Source: Ricordea florida
Lineage: Eukaryota; Cnidaria; Anthozoa; Corallimorpharia; Ricordeidae
DNA length: 64,000 bases
Assembly: GCA_949710005.1 (NCBI GenBank)
Contig: OX453285.1
Location: 23,918,502-23,982,501 of the forward strand
Direction of reading: 5' to 3'
Shown: piece by piece, positions 1 to 14,800 of the stretch
Position numbering within the stretch: the first letter of the stretch is position 1
Layout of the letters: each line of letters opens with the position of its first letter
Notes under the pieces: generated by a model
What the model was told of the DNA's origin: nothing
Database searches by the model: none
Seen by the model: only the letters and a program-made list of their open reading frames with translations
Made by a program: the position numbers and the translations under genes

Positions 1-3000
1 TTGTCTCCCTAACGCATTTAAAATGGCCAAGGAATTCCCCTTAATTAGGTTATAATTTAGGTATGAATATTTAAACAATAGAAATTGGTTAATGAGCTCG
101 AAATAGCACTCGCCGATCGTTTCAGAATCCTAAGAAAAACCACTCAGTTTTGCTCATTAACCAAAGTCTATTGTCCTAATATTCATAAGCCTTTTTTACA
201 CTCAAATTAAGTGCTTTGTCATTCAAATTATCACTAAGTACTAATAAAGGCATTGTCTCTCTAACGCATTTAAAATGGCCAAGGAATTCCCCTTAATTAG
301 GTTATAATTTAGGTATGAATATTCAAACAATAGAAATTGGTTAGTGAGCTCGAAATAGCACTCGCCGATCGTTTCAGAATCCTAAGGAAAACCACTCATT
401 TCTGCTCATTAACCAAAGCCTATTGTCTTAATATTCATAAGCCCTTTCTACACTCAAATTAAGTGCTTTGTCATTCAAATTATCACTTAGTACTAATAAA
501 GGCATTGTCTCCCTAACGCATTTAAAATGGCCAAGGAATTCCCCTTAATTAGGTTATAATTTAGGCATGAATATTTAAACAATAGAAATTGGTTAATGAG
601 CTCGAAATAGCACTCGCCGATCGTTTCAGAATCCTAAGGAAAACCACTCATTTTTGCTCATTAACCAAAGTTTATTGTCCTAATATTCATCAGCCTTTTT
701 TACACTCAAATTAAGTGCTTTGTCATTCAAATTATCACTTAGTACTAATAAAGGCATTGTCTCCCTAACGCATTTAAAATGGACAAGGATTTCCCCTTAA
801 TTAGGTTATAATTTAGGTATGAATATTTAAACAATAGAAATTGGTTAATGAGCTCGAAATAGCACTTGCCGATCGTTTCAGAATCCTAAGGAAAACCACT
901 CATTTCTGCTCATTAACCAAAGTCTATTGTCTTAATATTCATAAGCCTTTTTTACACTCAAATTAAGTGCTTTGTCATTCAAATTATCACTTAGTACTAA
1001 TAAAGGCATTGTCTCCCTAACGCATTTAAAATGGCCAAGGAATTCCTCTTAATTAGGTTATAATTTAGGCATGAATATTTAAACAATAGAAATTGGTTAA
1101 TGAGCTCGAAATAGCACTCTCCGATCGTTTCAGAATCCTAAGGAAAACCACTCATTTTTGCTCATTAACCAAAGTTTATTGTCCTAATATTCATCAGCCT
1201 TTTTTACACTCAAATTAAGTGCTTTGTCATTCAAATTATCACTTAGTACTAATAAAGGCATTGTCTCCCTAACGCATTTAAAATGGACAAGGAATTCCCC
1301 TTAATTAGGGTATAATTTAGGTATGAATATTTAAACAATAGAAATTGGTTAATGAGCTCGAAATAGCACTTGCCGATCGTTTCAGAATCCTAAGGAAAAC
1401 CACTCATTTCTGCTCATTAACCAAAGTCTATTGTCTTAATATTCATAAGCCTTTTTTACACTCAAATTAAGTGCTTTGTCATTCAAATTATCACTTAGTA
1501 CTAATAAAGGCATTGTCTCCCTAACGCATTTAAAATGGTCAAGGAATTCCCCTTAATTAGGTTATAATTTAGGTATGAATATTTAAACAATAGAAATTGG
1601 TTAATGAGCTCGAAATAGCACTTGCCGATCGTTTCAGAATCCTAAGGAAAACCACTCATTTCTGCTCATTAACCAAAGTCTATTGTCTTAATATTCATAA
1701 GTCTTTTTTACACTCAAATTAAGTGCTTTGTCATTCAAATTATCACTTAGTACTAATAAAGGCATTGTCTCCCTAACGCATTTAAAATGGCCAAGGAATT
1801 CCCCTTAATTAGGTTATAATTTAGCTATGAATATTTAAACAATAGAAATCGGTTAATGAGCTCGAAATAGCACTTGCCGATCGTTTCAGAATCCTAAGGA
1901 AAACCACTCATTTCTGCTCATTAACCAAAGTCTATTGTCTTAATATTAATAAGCCTTTTTTACACTCAAATTAAGTGCTTTGTCATTCAAATTATCACTT
2001 AGTACTAATAAAGGCATTGTCTCCCTAACGCATTTAAAATGGCCAAGGAATTCCCCTTAATTAGGTTATAATTTAGGTATGAATATTTAAACAATAGAAA
2101 TCGGTTAATGAGCTCGAAATAGCACTTGCCGATCGTTTCAGAATCCTAAGGAAAACCACTCATTTCTGCTCATTAACCAAAGTCTATTGTCTTAATATTC
2201 ATAAGCCTTTTTTACACTCAAATTAAGTGCTTTGTCTTTCAAATTATCACTTAGTACTAATAAAGGCATTGTCTCCCTAACGCATTTAAAATGGCCAAGG
2301 AATTCCCCTTAATTAGGTTATAATTTAGGTATGAATATTTAAACAATAGAAATCGGTTAATGAGCTCGAAATAGCACTTGCCGATCGTTTCAGAATCCTA
2401 AGGAAAACCACTCATTTCTGCTCATTAACCAAAGTCTATTGTCTTAATATTCATAAGCCTTTTTTACACTCAAATTAAGTGCTTTGTCTTTCAAATTATC
2501 ACTTAGTACTAATAAAGGCATTGTCTCCCTAACGCATTTAAAATGGCCAAGGAATTCTCCTTAATTAGGTTATAATTTAGGTATGAATATTTAAACAATA
2601 GAAATTGGTTAATGAGCTCGAAATAGCACTCGCCGATCGTTTCAGAATCCTAAGAAAAACCACTCAGTTTTGCTCATTAACCAAAGTCTATTGTCCTAAT
2701 ATTCATAAGCCTTTTTTACACTCAAATTAAGTGCTTTGTCATTCAAATTATCACTAAGTACTAATAAAGGCATTGTCTCTCTAACGCATTTAAAATGGCC
2801 AAGGAATTCCCCTTAATTAGGTTATAATTTAGGTATGAATATTCAAACAATAGAAATTGGTTAGTGAGCTCGAAATAGCACTCGCCGATCGTTTCAGAAT
2901 CCTAAGGAAAACCACTCATTTCTGCTCATTAACCAAAGCCTATTGTCTTAATATTCATAAGCCCTTTCTACACTCAAATTAAGTGCTTTGTCATTCAAAT

Positions 3001-6000
3001 TATCACTTAGTACTAATAAAGGCATTGTCTCCCTAACGCATTTAAAATGGCCAAGGAATTCCCCTTAATTAGGTTATAATTTAGGCATGAATATTTAAAC
3101 AATAGAAATTGGTTAATGAGCTCGAAATAGCACTCGCCGATCGTTTCAGAATCCTAAGGAAAACCACTCATTTTTGCTCATTAACCAAAGTTTATTGTCC
3201 TAATATTCATCAGCCTTTTTTACACTCAAATTAAGTGCTTTGTCATTCAAATTATCACTTAGTACTAATAAAGGCATTGTCTCCCTAACGCATTTAAAAT
3301 GGACAAGGATTTCCCCTTAATTAGGTTATAATTTAGGTATGAATATTTAAACAATAGAAATTGGTTAATGAGCTCGAAATAGCACTTGCCGATCGTTTCA
3401 GAATCCTAAGGAAAACCACTCATTTCTGCTCATTAACCAAAGTCTATTGTCTTAATATTCATAAGCCTTTTTTACACTCAAATTAAGTGCTTTGTCATTC
3501 AAATTATCACTTAGTACTAATAAAGGCATTGTCTCCCTAACGCTTTTAAAATGGCCAAGGAATTCCTCTTAATTAGGTTATAATTTAGGCATGAATATTT
3601 AAACAATAGAAATTGGTTAATGAGCTCGAAATAGCACTCTCCGATCGTTTCAGAATCCTAAGGAAAACCACTCATTTTTGCTCATTAACCAAAGTTTATT
3701 GTCCTAATATTCATCAGCCTTTTTTACACTCAAATTAAGTGCTTTGTCATTCAAATTATCACTTAGTACTAATAAAGGCATTGTCTCCCTAACGCATTTA
3801 AAATGGACAAGGAATTCCCCTTAATTAGGGTATAATTTAGGTATGAATATTTAAACAATAGAAATTGGTTAATGAGCTCGAAATAGCACTTGCCGATCGT
3901 TTCAGAATCCTAAGGAAAACCACTCATTTCTGCTCATTAACCAAAGTCTATTGTCTTAATATTCATAAGCCTTTTTTACACTCAAATTAAGTGCTTTGTC
4001 ATTCAAATTATCACTTAGTACTAATAAAGGCATTGTCTCCCTAACGCATTTAAAATGGTCAAGGAATTCCCCTTAATTAGGTTATAATTTAGGTATGAAT
4101 ATTTAAACAATAGAAATTGGTTAATGAGCTCGAAATAGCACTTGCCGATCGTTTCAGAATCCTAAGGAAAACCACTCATTTCTGCTCATTAACCAAAGTC
4201 TATTGTCTTAATATTCATAAGTCTTTTTTACACTCAAATTAAGTGCTTTGTCATTCAAATTATCACTTAGTACTAATAAAGGCATTGTCTCCCTAACGCA
4301 TTTAAAATGGCCAAGGAATTCCCCTTAATTAGGTTATAATTTAGCTATGAATATTTAAACAATAGAAATCGGTTAATGAGCTCGAAATAGCACTTGCCGA
4401 TCGTTTCAGAATCCTAAGGAAAACCACTCATTTCTGCTCATTAACCAAAGTCTATTGTCTTAATATTAATAAGCCTTTTTTACACTCAAATTAAGTGCTT
4501 TGTCATTCAAATTATCACTTAGTACTAATAAAGGCATTGTCTCCCTAACGCATTTAAAATGGCCAAGGAATTCCCCTTAATTAGGTTATAATTTAGGTAT
4601 GAATATTTAAACAATAGAAATCGGTTAATGAGCTCGAAATAGCACTTGCCGATCGTTTCAGAATCCTAAGGAAAACCACTCATTTCTGCTCATTAACCAA
4701 AGTCTATTGTCTTAATATTAATAAGCCTTTTTTACACTCAAATTAAGTGCTTTGTCATTCAAATTATCACTAAGTACTAATAAAGGCATTGTCTCTCTAA
4801 CGCATTTAAAATGGCCAAGGAATTCCCCTTAATTAGGTTATAATTTAGGTATGAATATTCAAACAATAGAAATTGGTTAGTGAGCTCGAAATATCACTCG
4901 CCGATCGTTTCAGAATCCTAAGGAAAACCACTCATTTCTGCTCATTAACCAAAGTCTATTGTCTTAATATTCATAAGCCCTTTCTACACTCAAATTAAGT
5001 GCTTTGTCATTCAAATTATCACTTAGTACTAATAAAGGCATTGTCTCCCTAACGCATTTAAAATGGCCAAGGAATTCTCCTTAATTAGGTTATAATTTAG
5101 GCATGAATATTTAAACAATAGAAATTGGTTAATGAGCTCGAAATAGCACTCGCCGATCGTTTCAGAATCCTAAGGAAAACCACTCATTTTTGCTCATTAA
5201 CCAAAGTTTATTGTCCTAATATTCATCAGCCTTTTTTACACTCAAATTAAGTGCTTTGTCATTCAAATTATCACTTAGTACTAATAAAGGCATTGTCTCC
5301 CTAACGCATTTAAAATGGACAAGGAATTCCCCTTAATTAGGTTATAATTTAGGTATGAATATTTAAACAATAGAAATTGGTTAATGAGCTCGAAATAGCA
5401 CTTGCCGATCGTTTCAGAATCCTAAGGAAAACCACTCATTTCTGCTCATTAACCAAAGTCTATTGTCTTAATATTCATAAGCCTTTTTTACACTCAAAAT
5501 AAGTGCTTTGTCATTCAAATTATTACTTAGTACTAAGAAAGGCATTGTCTCCCTAACGCATTTAAAATGGCCAAGGCATTCCCCTTAATTAGGTTATAAT
5601 TTAGGCATGAATATTTAAACAATAGAAATTGGTTAATGAGCTCGAAATAGCACTCTCCGATCGTTTCAGAATCCTAAGGAAAACCACTAATTTTTGCTCA
5701 TTAACCAAAGTTTATTGTCCTAATATTCATCAGCCTTTTTTACACTCAAATTAAGTGCTTTGTCATTCAAATTATCACTTAGTACTAATAAAGGCATTGT
5801 CTCCCTAACGCATTTAAAATGGACAAGGAATTCCCCTTAATTAGGGTATAATTTAGGTATGAATATTTAAACAATAGAAATTGGTTAATGAGCTCGAAAT
5901 AGCACTTGCCGATCGTTTCAGAATCCTAAGGAAAACCACTCATTTCTCCTCATTAACCAAAGTTTATTGTCCTAATATTCATTAGCCTTTTTTACACTCA

Positions 6001-8071
6001 AATTAAGTGCTTTGTCATTCAAATTATCACTTAGTACTAATAAAGGCATTGTCTCCCTAACGCATTTAAAATGGACAAGGAATTCCCCTTAATTAGGGTA
6101 TAATTTAGGTATGAATATTTAAACAATAGAAATTGGTTAATGAGCTCGAAATAGCACTTGCCGATCGTTTCAGAATCCTAAGGAAAACCACTCATTTCTG
6201 CTCATTAACCAAAGTCTATTGTCTTAATATTCATAAGCCTTTTTTACACTCAAATTAAGTGCTTTGTCATTCAAATTATCACTTAGTACTAATAAAGGCA
6301 TTGTCTCCCTAACGCATTTAAAATGGCCAAGGAATTCCCCTTAATTAGGGTATAATTTAGCTATGAATATTTAAACAATAGAAATCGGTTAATGAGCTCG
6401 AAATAGCACTTGCCGATCGTTTCAGAATCCTAAGAAAAACCACTCATTTTTGCTCATTAACCAAAGTTTATTGTCCTAATATTCATCAGCCTTTTTTACA
6501 CTCAAATTAAGTGCTTTGTCATTCAAATTATCACTTAGTACTAATAAAGGCATTGTCTCCCTAACGCATTTAAAATGGTCAAGGAATTCCCCTTAATTAG
6601 GTTATAATTTAGGTATGAATATTTAAACAATAGAAATTGGTTAATGAGCTCGAAATAGCACTTGCCGATCGTTTCAGAATCCTAAGGAAAACCACTCATT
6701 TCTGCTCATTAACCAAAGTCTATTGTCTTAATATTCATAAGCCTTTTTTACACTCAAATTAAGTGCTTTGTCATTCAAATTATCACTTAGTACTAATAAA
6801 GGCATTGTCTCCCTAACGCATTTAAAATGGTCAAGGAATTCCCCTTAATTAGGTTATAATTTAGCTATGAATATTTAAACAATAGAAATCGGTTAATGAG
6901 CTCGAAATAGCACTTGCCGATCGTTTCAGAATCCTAAGGAAAACCACTCATTTCTGCTCATTAACCAAAGTCTATTGTCTTAATATTCATAAGCCTTTTT
7001 TACACTCAAATTAAGTGCTTTGTCATTCAAATTATCACTTAGTACTAATAAAGGCATTGTCTCCCTAACGCATTTAAAATGGCCAAGGAATTCCCCTTAA
7101 TTAGGTTATAATTTAGCTATGAATATTTAAACAATAGAAATCGGTTAATGAGCTCGAAATAGCACTTGCCGATCGTTTCAGAATCCTAAGGAAAACCACT
7201 CATTTCTGCTCATTAACCAAAGTTTATTGTCCTAATATTAATAAGCCTTTTTTACACTCAAATTAAGTGCTTTGTCATTCAAATTATCACTTAGTACTAA
7301 TAAAGGCATTGTCTCCCTAACGCATTTAAAATGGCCAAGGAATTCCCCTTAGTTAGGTTATAATTTAGGTATGAATATTTAAACAATAGAAATCGGTTAA
7401 TGAGCTCGAAATAGCACTTGCCGATCGTTTCAGAATCCTAAGGAAAACCACTCATTTCTGCTCATTAACCAAAGTCTATTGTCTTAATATTAATAAGCCT
7501 TTTTTACACTCAAATTAAGTGCTTTGTCATTCAAATTATCACTTAGTACTAATAAAGGCATTGTCTCCCTAACGCATTTAAAATGGCCAAGGAATTCCCC
7601 TTAATTAGGTTATAATTTAGCTATGAATATTTAAACAATAGAAATTGGTTAATGAGCTCGAAATAGCACTCGCCGATCGTTTCAGAATCCTTAACAAAAC
7701 CACTCATTTTTGCTCATTAACCAAAGTCTATTGTCTTAATATTCAAAAGCCTTTTTTACACTCAAATTAAGTGCTTTGTCATTTAAATTATCACTTAGTA
7801 CTAATAAAGGCATTGTCTCTCTAACGCATTTAGAATAAGCCAGCAACTCCCCGTAATAAGGTTATAATTTAGGCATGAATATTTAAAGAATAGAAATTGG
7901 TTAATGAGCTCGAAATTGCCCTCGCCGATCGTTTTAGAACCCTGCTTAAAACCACTCATTTTTGGTTATTAACCAAAGTCTATTGTCTTAATATTCATTA
8001 GCCTTTTTTACACTCAAATTAAGTGCTTTGTCATTTAAATTATCACTGAATTCTAATAAGATCATTGTCTC
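1..8071. repeat. 252-bp satellite array with 10-monomer higher-order repeat
   Basis: The motif TTGTCTCCCTAACGC recurs every 252 bp (1, 253, 505, 757 and so on), giving about 32 monomers. Variant bases repeat with a 2520-bp period: the block beginning at 2521 reproduces almost every variant of the block beginning at 1, so ten monomers form a higher-order unit. From about 4760 the order is rearranged and later monomers (after 7600) are more divergent. Each monomer contains an imperfect inverted repeat: GGTTAATGAGC on one arm and GCTCATTAACC on the other, extended outward by ACAATAG/CTATTGT and GAATATT/AATATTC. The monomer can therefore fold into a long hairpin. No coding potential is seen. Confidence 0.95.
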
Positions 8072-8331
8072 TCACTTAATTTGAGCTAGAAAGAGGCTTC
8101 TGAATATTAAGACAGTAGACTTTGGTTAATGAGCAAAAATGAGTGATTTTAAGCACAGTTCTGAAAGGATCGGCGAGGGCTATTTCGAGCTCATTAACCA
8201 ATTGCTATTGTTTAAATATTCATGGCTAAATTATAACCTAATTAAGGGGAGTTGCTGGCCCATTCTAAATGCGTTAGGGAGACAATGCCTTTATTAGTAC
8301 TTAGTGATAATTTGAATGTCAAAGCACAGGG
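8072..8331 (-). repeat. Inverted satellite monomer at array edge
   Basis: This stretch is the reverse complement of the 252-bp satellite monomer (GGTTAATGAGC..., then CTAATTAAGGGGAG, then GCGTTAGGGAGACAATGCC). It is more divergent than the array monomers and lies head-to-head with the last direct monomer, so the array edge is palindromic. Confidence 0.85.
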
Positions 8332-8880
8332 TTTCTCCCAGTAGTGGATCTTATTAGTATTTATTGATAATTTAATTCGTTTGTGTAATTGGTCTTAGTT
8401 TTTCTGGAAACTCGATTACTTTTAATATGAGATCATTTAATAAGAGCAAAGGGACGCGTTTTGTTCGTTTTGAGCGAATCCTTTATTGTTCCTATGTTGT
8501 GCATTGTTTACATTCTTTGTCAATCCGGGTTTTTCGTATCCTAAGGTAACAATGATTATTCCTTTACCTAAATTTGCATATAACTACTCTATTAAAGTGA
8601 TAAACTGGTAAGTGAAAATATTTAAAAAATTTTTCTCTAAAATTCAAGTGAATTGTAACTTCAATTGCTTTTAATATCACAACCTGATTGGCTAACTTGC
8701 AGTTGTTAATAAAAAAACTAGACAACGCCGCTCGCGTCAATGTGTCACCCAATGCAATAGCCCATCAAAAACGTTCATGTTGAGGAATAAATAAATCAGA
8801 TTGCAAGAAAGACATAGACAAGGCATGTTCTTTCTTTGTGTCAAGATCTTGGCCACGCTCCGACCATCAAACTCCCTCTA
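8332..8880. other. Unassigned spacer between satellite and minisatellite
   Basis: AT-rich single-copy-looking sequence. I see no gene, convincing ORF or RNA gene in it. A 62-codon minus-strand open frame here has no recognisable features. Confidence 0.5.
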
Positions 8881-11800
8881 TATTTAAACCCTTAATATGA
8901 CCATGAAAATCAGCCTATTCGTAACCCATATATACGACCATCGAAATCAGCCTATTATTAACCCCTAAATAAAACCGTCAAAATCAGCCTATTTTAAACC
9001 CCTATATATGACCATCAAAATCAGTCCATATTAAACCCCTATATATGACCATCAAAATCAGCCTATTTTTAACCCCTTGTTATGACCCTGAAAAAAAACT
9101 TATTTTTAACCGCTATACATGAGCATAAAAATCAGCCCAATTTTAACCCCTATATATCACAATTATAATAAACCTATTTTTAGTGCCCATATATGACCAT
9201 CATAATAAGCCTAATTTTAATCCCTTTTTATGACCATCAAAATAAGCCCATTTTTAAGCACTATATATGACGATCAAAATCAGCCTATTTTTAACCCCTT
9301 TTTATGACCATCAAAATCAGCCCATTTAAACCCCTTTTTATGACAATCAAAATCAGCCTATTTTTAACCCCTTTTTATGACCAACAAAATCAGCCCATTT
9401 AAACCCCTTTTTATGACAATCAAAATCAGCCTATTTTTAGCCCCTTTTTATGACCAACAAAATCAGCCTATTTTTAACCCCTTTTTATGACCATCAAAAT
9501 CAGCCTATTTTCAACCCCTACTTACTACCAACAAAATCAGCCTATTTTTAGCCCCTTTTTATGACCATCATAATCAGCCTATTTTTTGCCCCTTTTTATG
9601 ACCATCATAATCAGCCTATTTTCAACCCCTATATATGACCATCATAATCAGCCTATTTTTAGCCCCTTTTTATGACCATCATAACCAGCCTATTTTTAGC
9701 CCCTTTTTATGACCACAAAAATCATCCCAATTTTAAGCCCTATATATGACCATCAAAATCAGCCTATTTTTAACCCCTATATATGACCATAAAAATAGGC
9801 CTATTTCTAAACCCTGTATCGGACCATAAATATCAGCCCATTTTTAACCCCTTTTTATGACCATCAAAATCAGCCTATTTTTAACCCCTTGTTATGACCC
9901 TGAAAAAACCCTACTTTTAACCGCTATATATGAGCATCAAAATCAGCCCAATTTTAACCCCTTTATATCACCATTATAATAAACCTATTTTTAGCGCCTA
10001 TATATGACCATCATGATCAGCCTATTTTTAACCCCATTTTATGACCATCAAAATCAGCCCATTTTTAAGCCCTATATATGACCATCAAAATCAAGCTATT
10101 TTCAACCCCTATATATGAGCATAAAAATAAGCCCAATTGTAACCCCTATATATGACCATTATAATAAACCTACTTTTAGCCCCAATATATGACCATCAAA
10201 ATCAGCCTTATTTTAGCCCCTTTTTATGACCATCGAAATCAGCCCATTTTTAAGCCCTATATATGACCATCAAAATCAGCCTATTTTAAACCCCTTTTTA
10301 CAACCATCAAAATCAGCCTATTTTTAGCCCCTTTTTATGACCATCATAATCAGCCTATTTTTAGCCCCTTATTATGACCATCAAAATCAGCCCATTTTTA
10401 AGCCCTATATATGACCATCAAAATCAGGCTATTTTTAACCCCTTTATTGGACCATAAATATCAGCCCATTTTTAACCCCTTCTTATGACCATCAAAATCA
10501 GCCTTTTTTAGCCTGTTTTTATGACCATCAAAATCAGCCCATTTTTAAGCCCTATATATGACCAGAAAAATCAGCCTATTTTTAACCCTTTTTTACTGCC
10601 ATCAAAATCAGCCTATTTTTAGCCCCTTTTTAAAAGCATAAAAATCAGCCTTTTTTCAACCCCTATATATGACCATCATAATTAGCCTATTTTTAGCCCC
10701 TTTTTATGACAATCACGATCAGCCTATGTTTAGCCCCTTTTTATGACCATCAAAATCAGCCTATTTTTAACCCCTTTTTACTAGCATCAAAATCAGCCTA
10801 TTTTTAGCCCCTTTTTAAAAGCATAAAAATCAGCTTATTTTCAAACCCTATATATGACAATCATAATTAGCCTATTTTTAAACCCTGTATATGACCATAA
10901 AATCAAGCCAATTTTTAACCCCTATATCTGACCATCATAATCAGCCTATTTTAACCCCTTTTATGACCATGAAAATCAGCCTATTTTTAAGCCCTATATA
11001 TGACCATCATAACAAGCCTATTTTTAGCCGTTTTTGATGACCATCAAAATCAGTCTTTTTAGCCCCTTTTTATGACCATGAAAATAAGCCCATTTTTCAC
11101 CCCTATATATGTCCATCAAACTCAGCCTATTTTTAACCCTGATATATGACCATCATAATAAGTCTATTTTAAAGCCCTATATATGACCATCATATTCAGC
11201 CTATTTTAAACCCCTATATATGACCATCAAACTCAGTCTATTTTTAACCCTGATATATGACCATCATAATAAGTCTATTTTAAACCCTTATATATGACCA
11301 TCATACTCAGCCTATTTTAAACCCCTATAAATGACCATCAAAATCAGCCTATTTTAAACCCCTATATATGACCATCAAACTCAGCCTATTTTAAACCTCT
11401 ATGTATGACCATCAACCTCAGCCTATTTTAAATCCCTATATATGACCATCAAAATCAGCCTATTTTAAACCCCTATATATGACCATCAAAATCAGGCTTA
11501 TTTAAACCTCTATATATGACAATAAAAATAAGCCTATTTTAAACCCTTATATATGACCATCAAACTCAGCCTATTTTAAATCCCTATATATGACTATCAA
11601 AATCAGCCTATTTTAAATCCCTATATATGACCATCAAACTCGGCCTATTTTAAACCCTTATATATGACCATCAAGATCAGCCTATTTTAAATTCCCTTTT
11701 TATGACCATCATAATAAGTCTATTTTAAAGCCCTATATATGACCATCATATTCAGCCTATTTTAAACCCCTATATATGACCATCAAACTCAGTCTATTTT

Positions 11801-14800
11801 TAACCCTGATATATGACCATCATAATAAGTCTATTTTAAACCCCTATATATGACCATCATACTCAGCCTATTATAAACCCCTATACATGACCATCAAAAT
11901 CAGGCTTATTTAAACCTCTATATATGACAATCAAAATCAGCCTATTTTAAACCCTTATATATGACCATCAAACTCAGCCTATTATAAACCCCTATATATG
12001 ACCATCAAAATCAGCCTATTTTAAATCCCTATATATGACCATATAACTCAGCCTATTTTAAATGCCTATATATGACCATCAAAATCAGCCTATTTTAAAC
12101 CCCTATATATGACCATCAAACTCGGCCTATTTTAAACCTTTATATATGACCATCAAGATCAGCCCATTTTTATCCCCTATATATGACCATTAAAATCAGC
12201 CTATTTTTAACCCCTTTCTATGAGCATGAAAATTAGCCTAGGTTTAACCCCTATATATGACCATCATAATAAGCCTATTTTTACACCTTTTTTATGACCA
12301 TCAAAATCAGGCTATTTTAAACCCCTATATATGAGCATCAAAATAAGCCAATTTTTAACCCCTATATCTGACCATCATAATCAGCCTATTTTAACCCCTT
12401 TTATGACCATGAAAATCAGCCTATTTTTAAGCCCTATATATGACCATCATAACAAGTCTATTTCTAGCCTGTTTTGATGACCATCAAAATCAGCATTTTT
12501 TTAGCCCCTTTTTATGAACATGAAAATAAGCCCATTTTTCACCCCTATATATGACCATCAAACTCAGCCTATTTTAAGTCCCCTTTTTATGACCATCATA
12601 ATCAGCCTATTTTTAGCCCCTTTTTACTACCATCAAAATGAGGCTATTTTTAGTCCCTTTTTAAGACCATTAAAATGAGCCTATTTTCAACCCCTATATA
12701 TGACCATCATAATCAGCCTATTTTTAGCCAATTTTTATGACCATCAAACTCAGCCCATTTTTAAGCCCTATATATGACCATCAAAATCAGGCTATTTTTA
12801 ACCCCTATATATGACCATGAAAATCAGCTTATTTTTAACCCGTGTATCGGACCATAAACATCAGCCCATTTTTTTACCCCTTTTCATGACCATCAAAATC
12901 AGCCTATTTAAAACCCCTTTTTACTACAATCAAAATCAGCCTATTTTTAGCCCCTTTTTAAGACCATCAAAAGCAGGCTATTTTGCAACCCTATCAGTAT
13001 GACTATCATGATAAGCCTATCTTAAGCCCCTTTTTATGACCATCATAATCAGCCTATTTTTAGCCCTTTTTTATGACCATCAAAATCAGCCCATTTTTAA
13101 GCCCTATATATGACAATTAAAATCAGCCTATTTTTAGCCCCTTTTTATGACTATCAAAATCAGCGAATTTTAACCCCTTTTTATGACCATCAAAATCAGC
13201 CTATTTTTAACCCCTTTTTACTACCATCAAAATCAGCCTATTTTTAGCCCCTTTTTCTGATCATCATAATCAGCCTATTTCTAGCCCCTTTTTATGACCA
13301 TCAACATCAGGAAATTTTAAGCCCTATATATGACCATCAAAATCAGCCTATTTTTAACCCCTGTATCGGACCATAAATATCAGCCCATTTTTAACCCCTA
13401 TTTTGGACTATCATAATCACCCTATTTCAAGCCGCTTTTTATGACCATTAAAACCAGCCTTTTTTTAGCACCTTGTTCTGACCCTGAAAAAAACCCTATT
13501 TTTACCCCTATTTATGAGCATAAAAATCAGCGCAATTTTAATCCCTCTATATGACCATTATAATAAACCTATTTTTAGCCCCTATATATGACCATCATAA
13601 TCAGCCTATTTTTAGCCCCTTTTTATGACCATCAAAATCAGCCTATTTTTAGCACCTTGGTATGACCCTGAAAAAACCCTATTTTTAACCCATATATATG
13701 AGCATAAAAATCAGCCAATTTTAAGCCCTATATATGACCATTATAACAAACCTATCTTTAGCCCCTATATATGACCATGAAAATCAGCCTATTTTAACCC
13801 CTCTTTACTACCATCATAACCAGCCTATTTTTAGCCCCTTCTTATGACCATGAAAATCAGCCCATTTTTAAGCCCTAGATATGACCATTAAAATAAGCCA
13901 ATTTTTAACCCGTCTATCGGACCATAAATATCAGCCCATTTTTAACCCCTTTTTATGACCATCAAAATCAGCCTATTTTAACCCCTTTTTACTAGCATCA
14001 AAATCAGCCTATTTTTAGCCCCTTTTTAAGACCATCAAAATCAGCCCATTTTTAACCCCTTTTTACTACCATCAAAATCAGCCTATTTTTAGCTCCTTTT
14101 TAAGACCACCATAATCAGCCTATTTTTAACCCCTTTTTACTACCATCAAAATCAGCCTATTTTTAGCTCCTTTTTAAGACCACCATAATCAGCCTATTTT
14201 TAACCCCTTTTTACTACCATCAAAATCAGCCTATTTTTAGCCCCTTTTTAAGACTATCAAAATAAGCCTATTTTCAACCCCTATATATGACCATCATAAT
14301 CAGCCTATTTTTAGCCCCTTTTTAAGACCATCATAATCAGCCTATTTTTAACCCCTATATATGACCATCAAAATCAGCCTATTTTCAACCCCTATATATG
14401 ACCATCATAATCAGCCTATTTTTAGCCTCTTTTTATGACCATCATAATCAGCCTATTTTTAGCCAATTTTTATGACGATCAAAATCAGCCCATTTTTAAG
14501 CCCTATATATGACCATCAAAATCAGCCTATTTTTAACCCGTATATATGACTATGAAAATCAGCCTATTCTTAACCCATGTATCGGACCATAAATATCAGC
14601 CCATTTTTAACCCCTTTTTATGACCATCAAAATCAGCCTATTTTTAGCACCTTGTTATGACCCCTATATATGACCATCAAAATCAGCCTATCTTTAAGCC
14701 CGTTTTATGACCATCAAAATCAGCCCATTGTTAAGCCCTATATATTACCATCAAAATCAGCCTATTTTTAACCCCTATATATGACTATGAAAATCAGCCT

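Noticed and set aside
12811..13002. 63-codon open frame in the minisatellite
   Set aside because: Translation merely repeats the minisatellite unit (MTMKISLF, FMTIKISLF); no conservation or start context.
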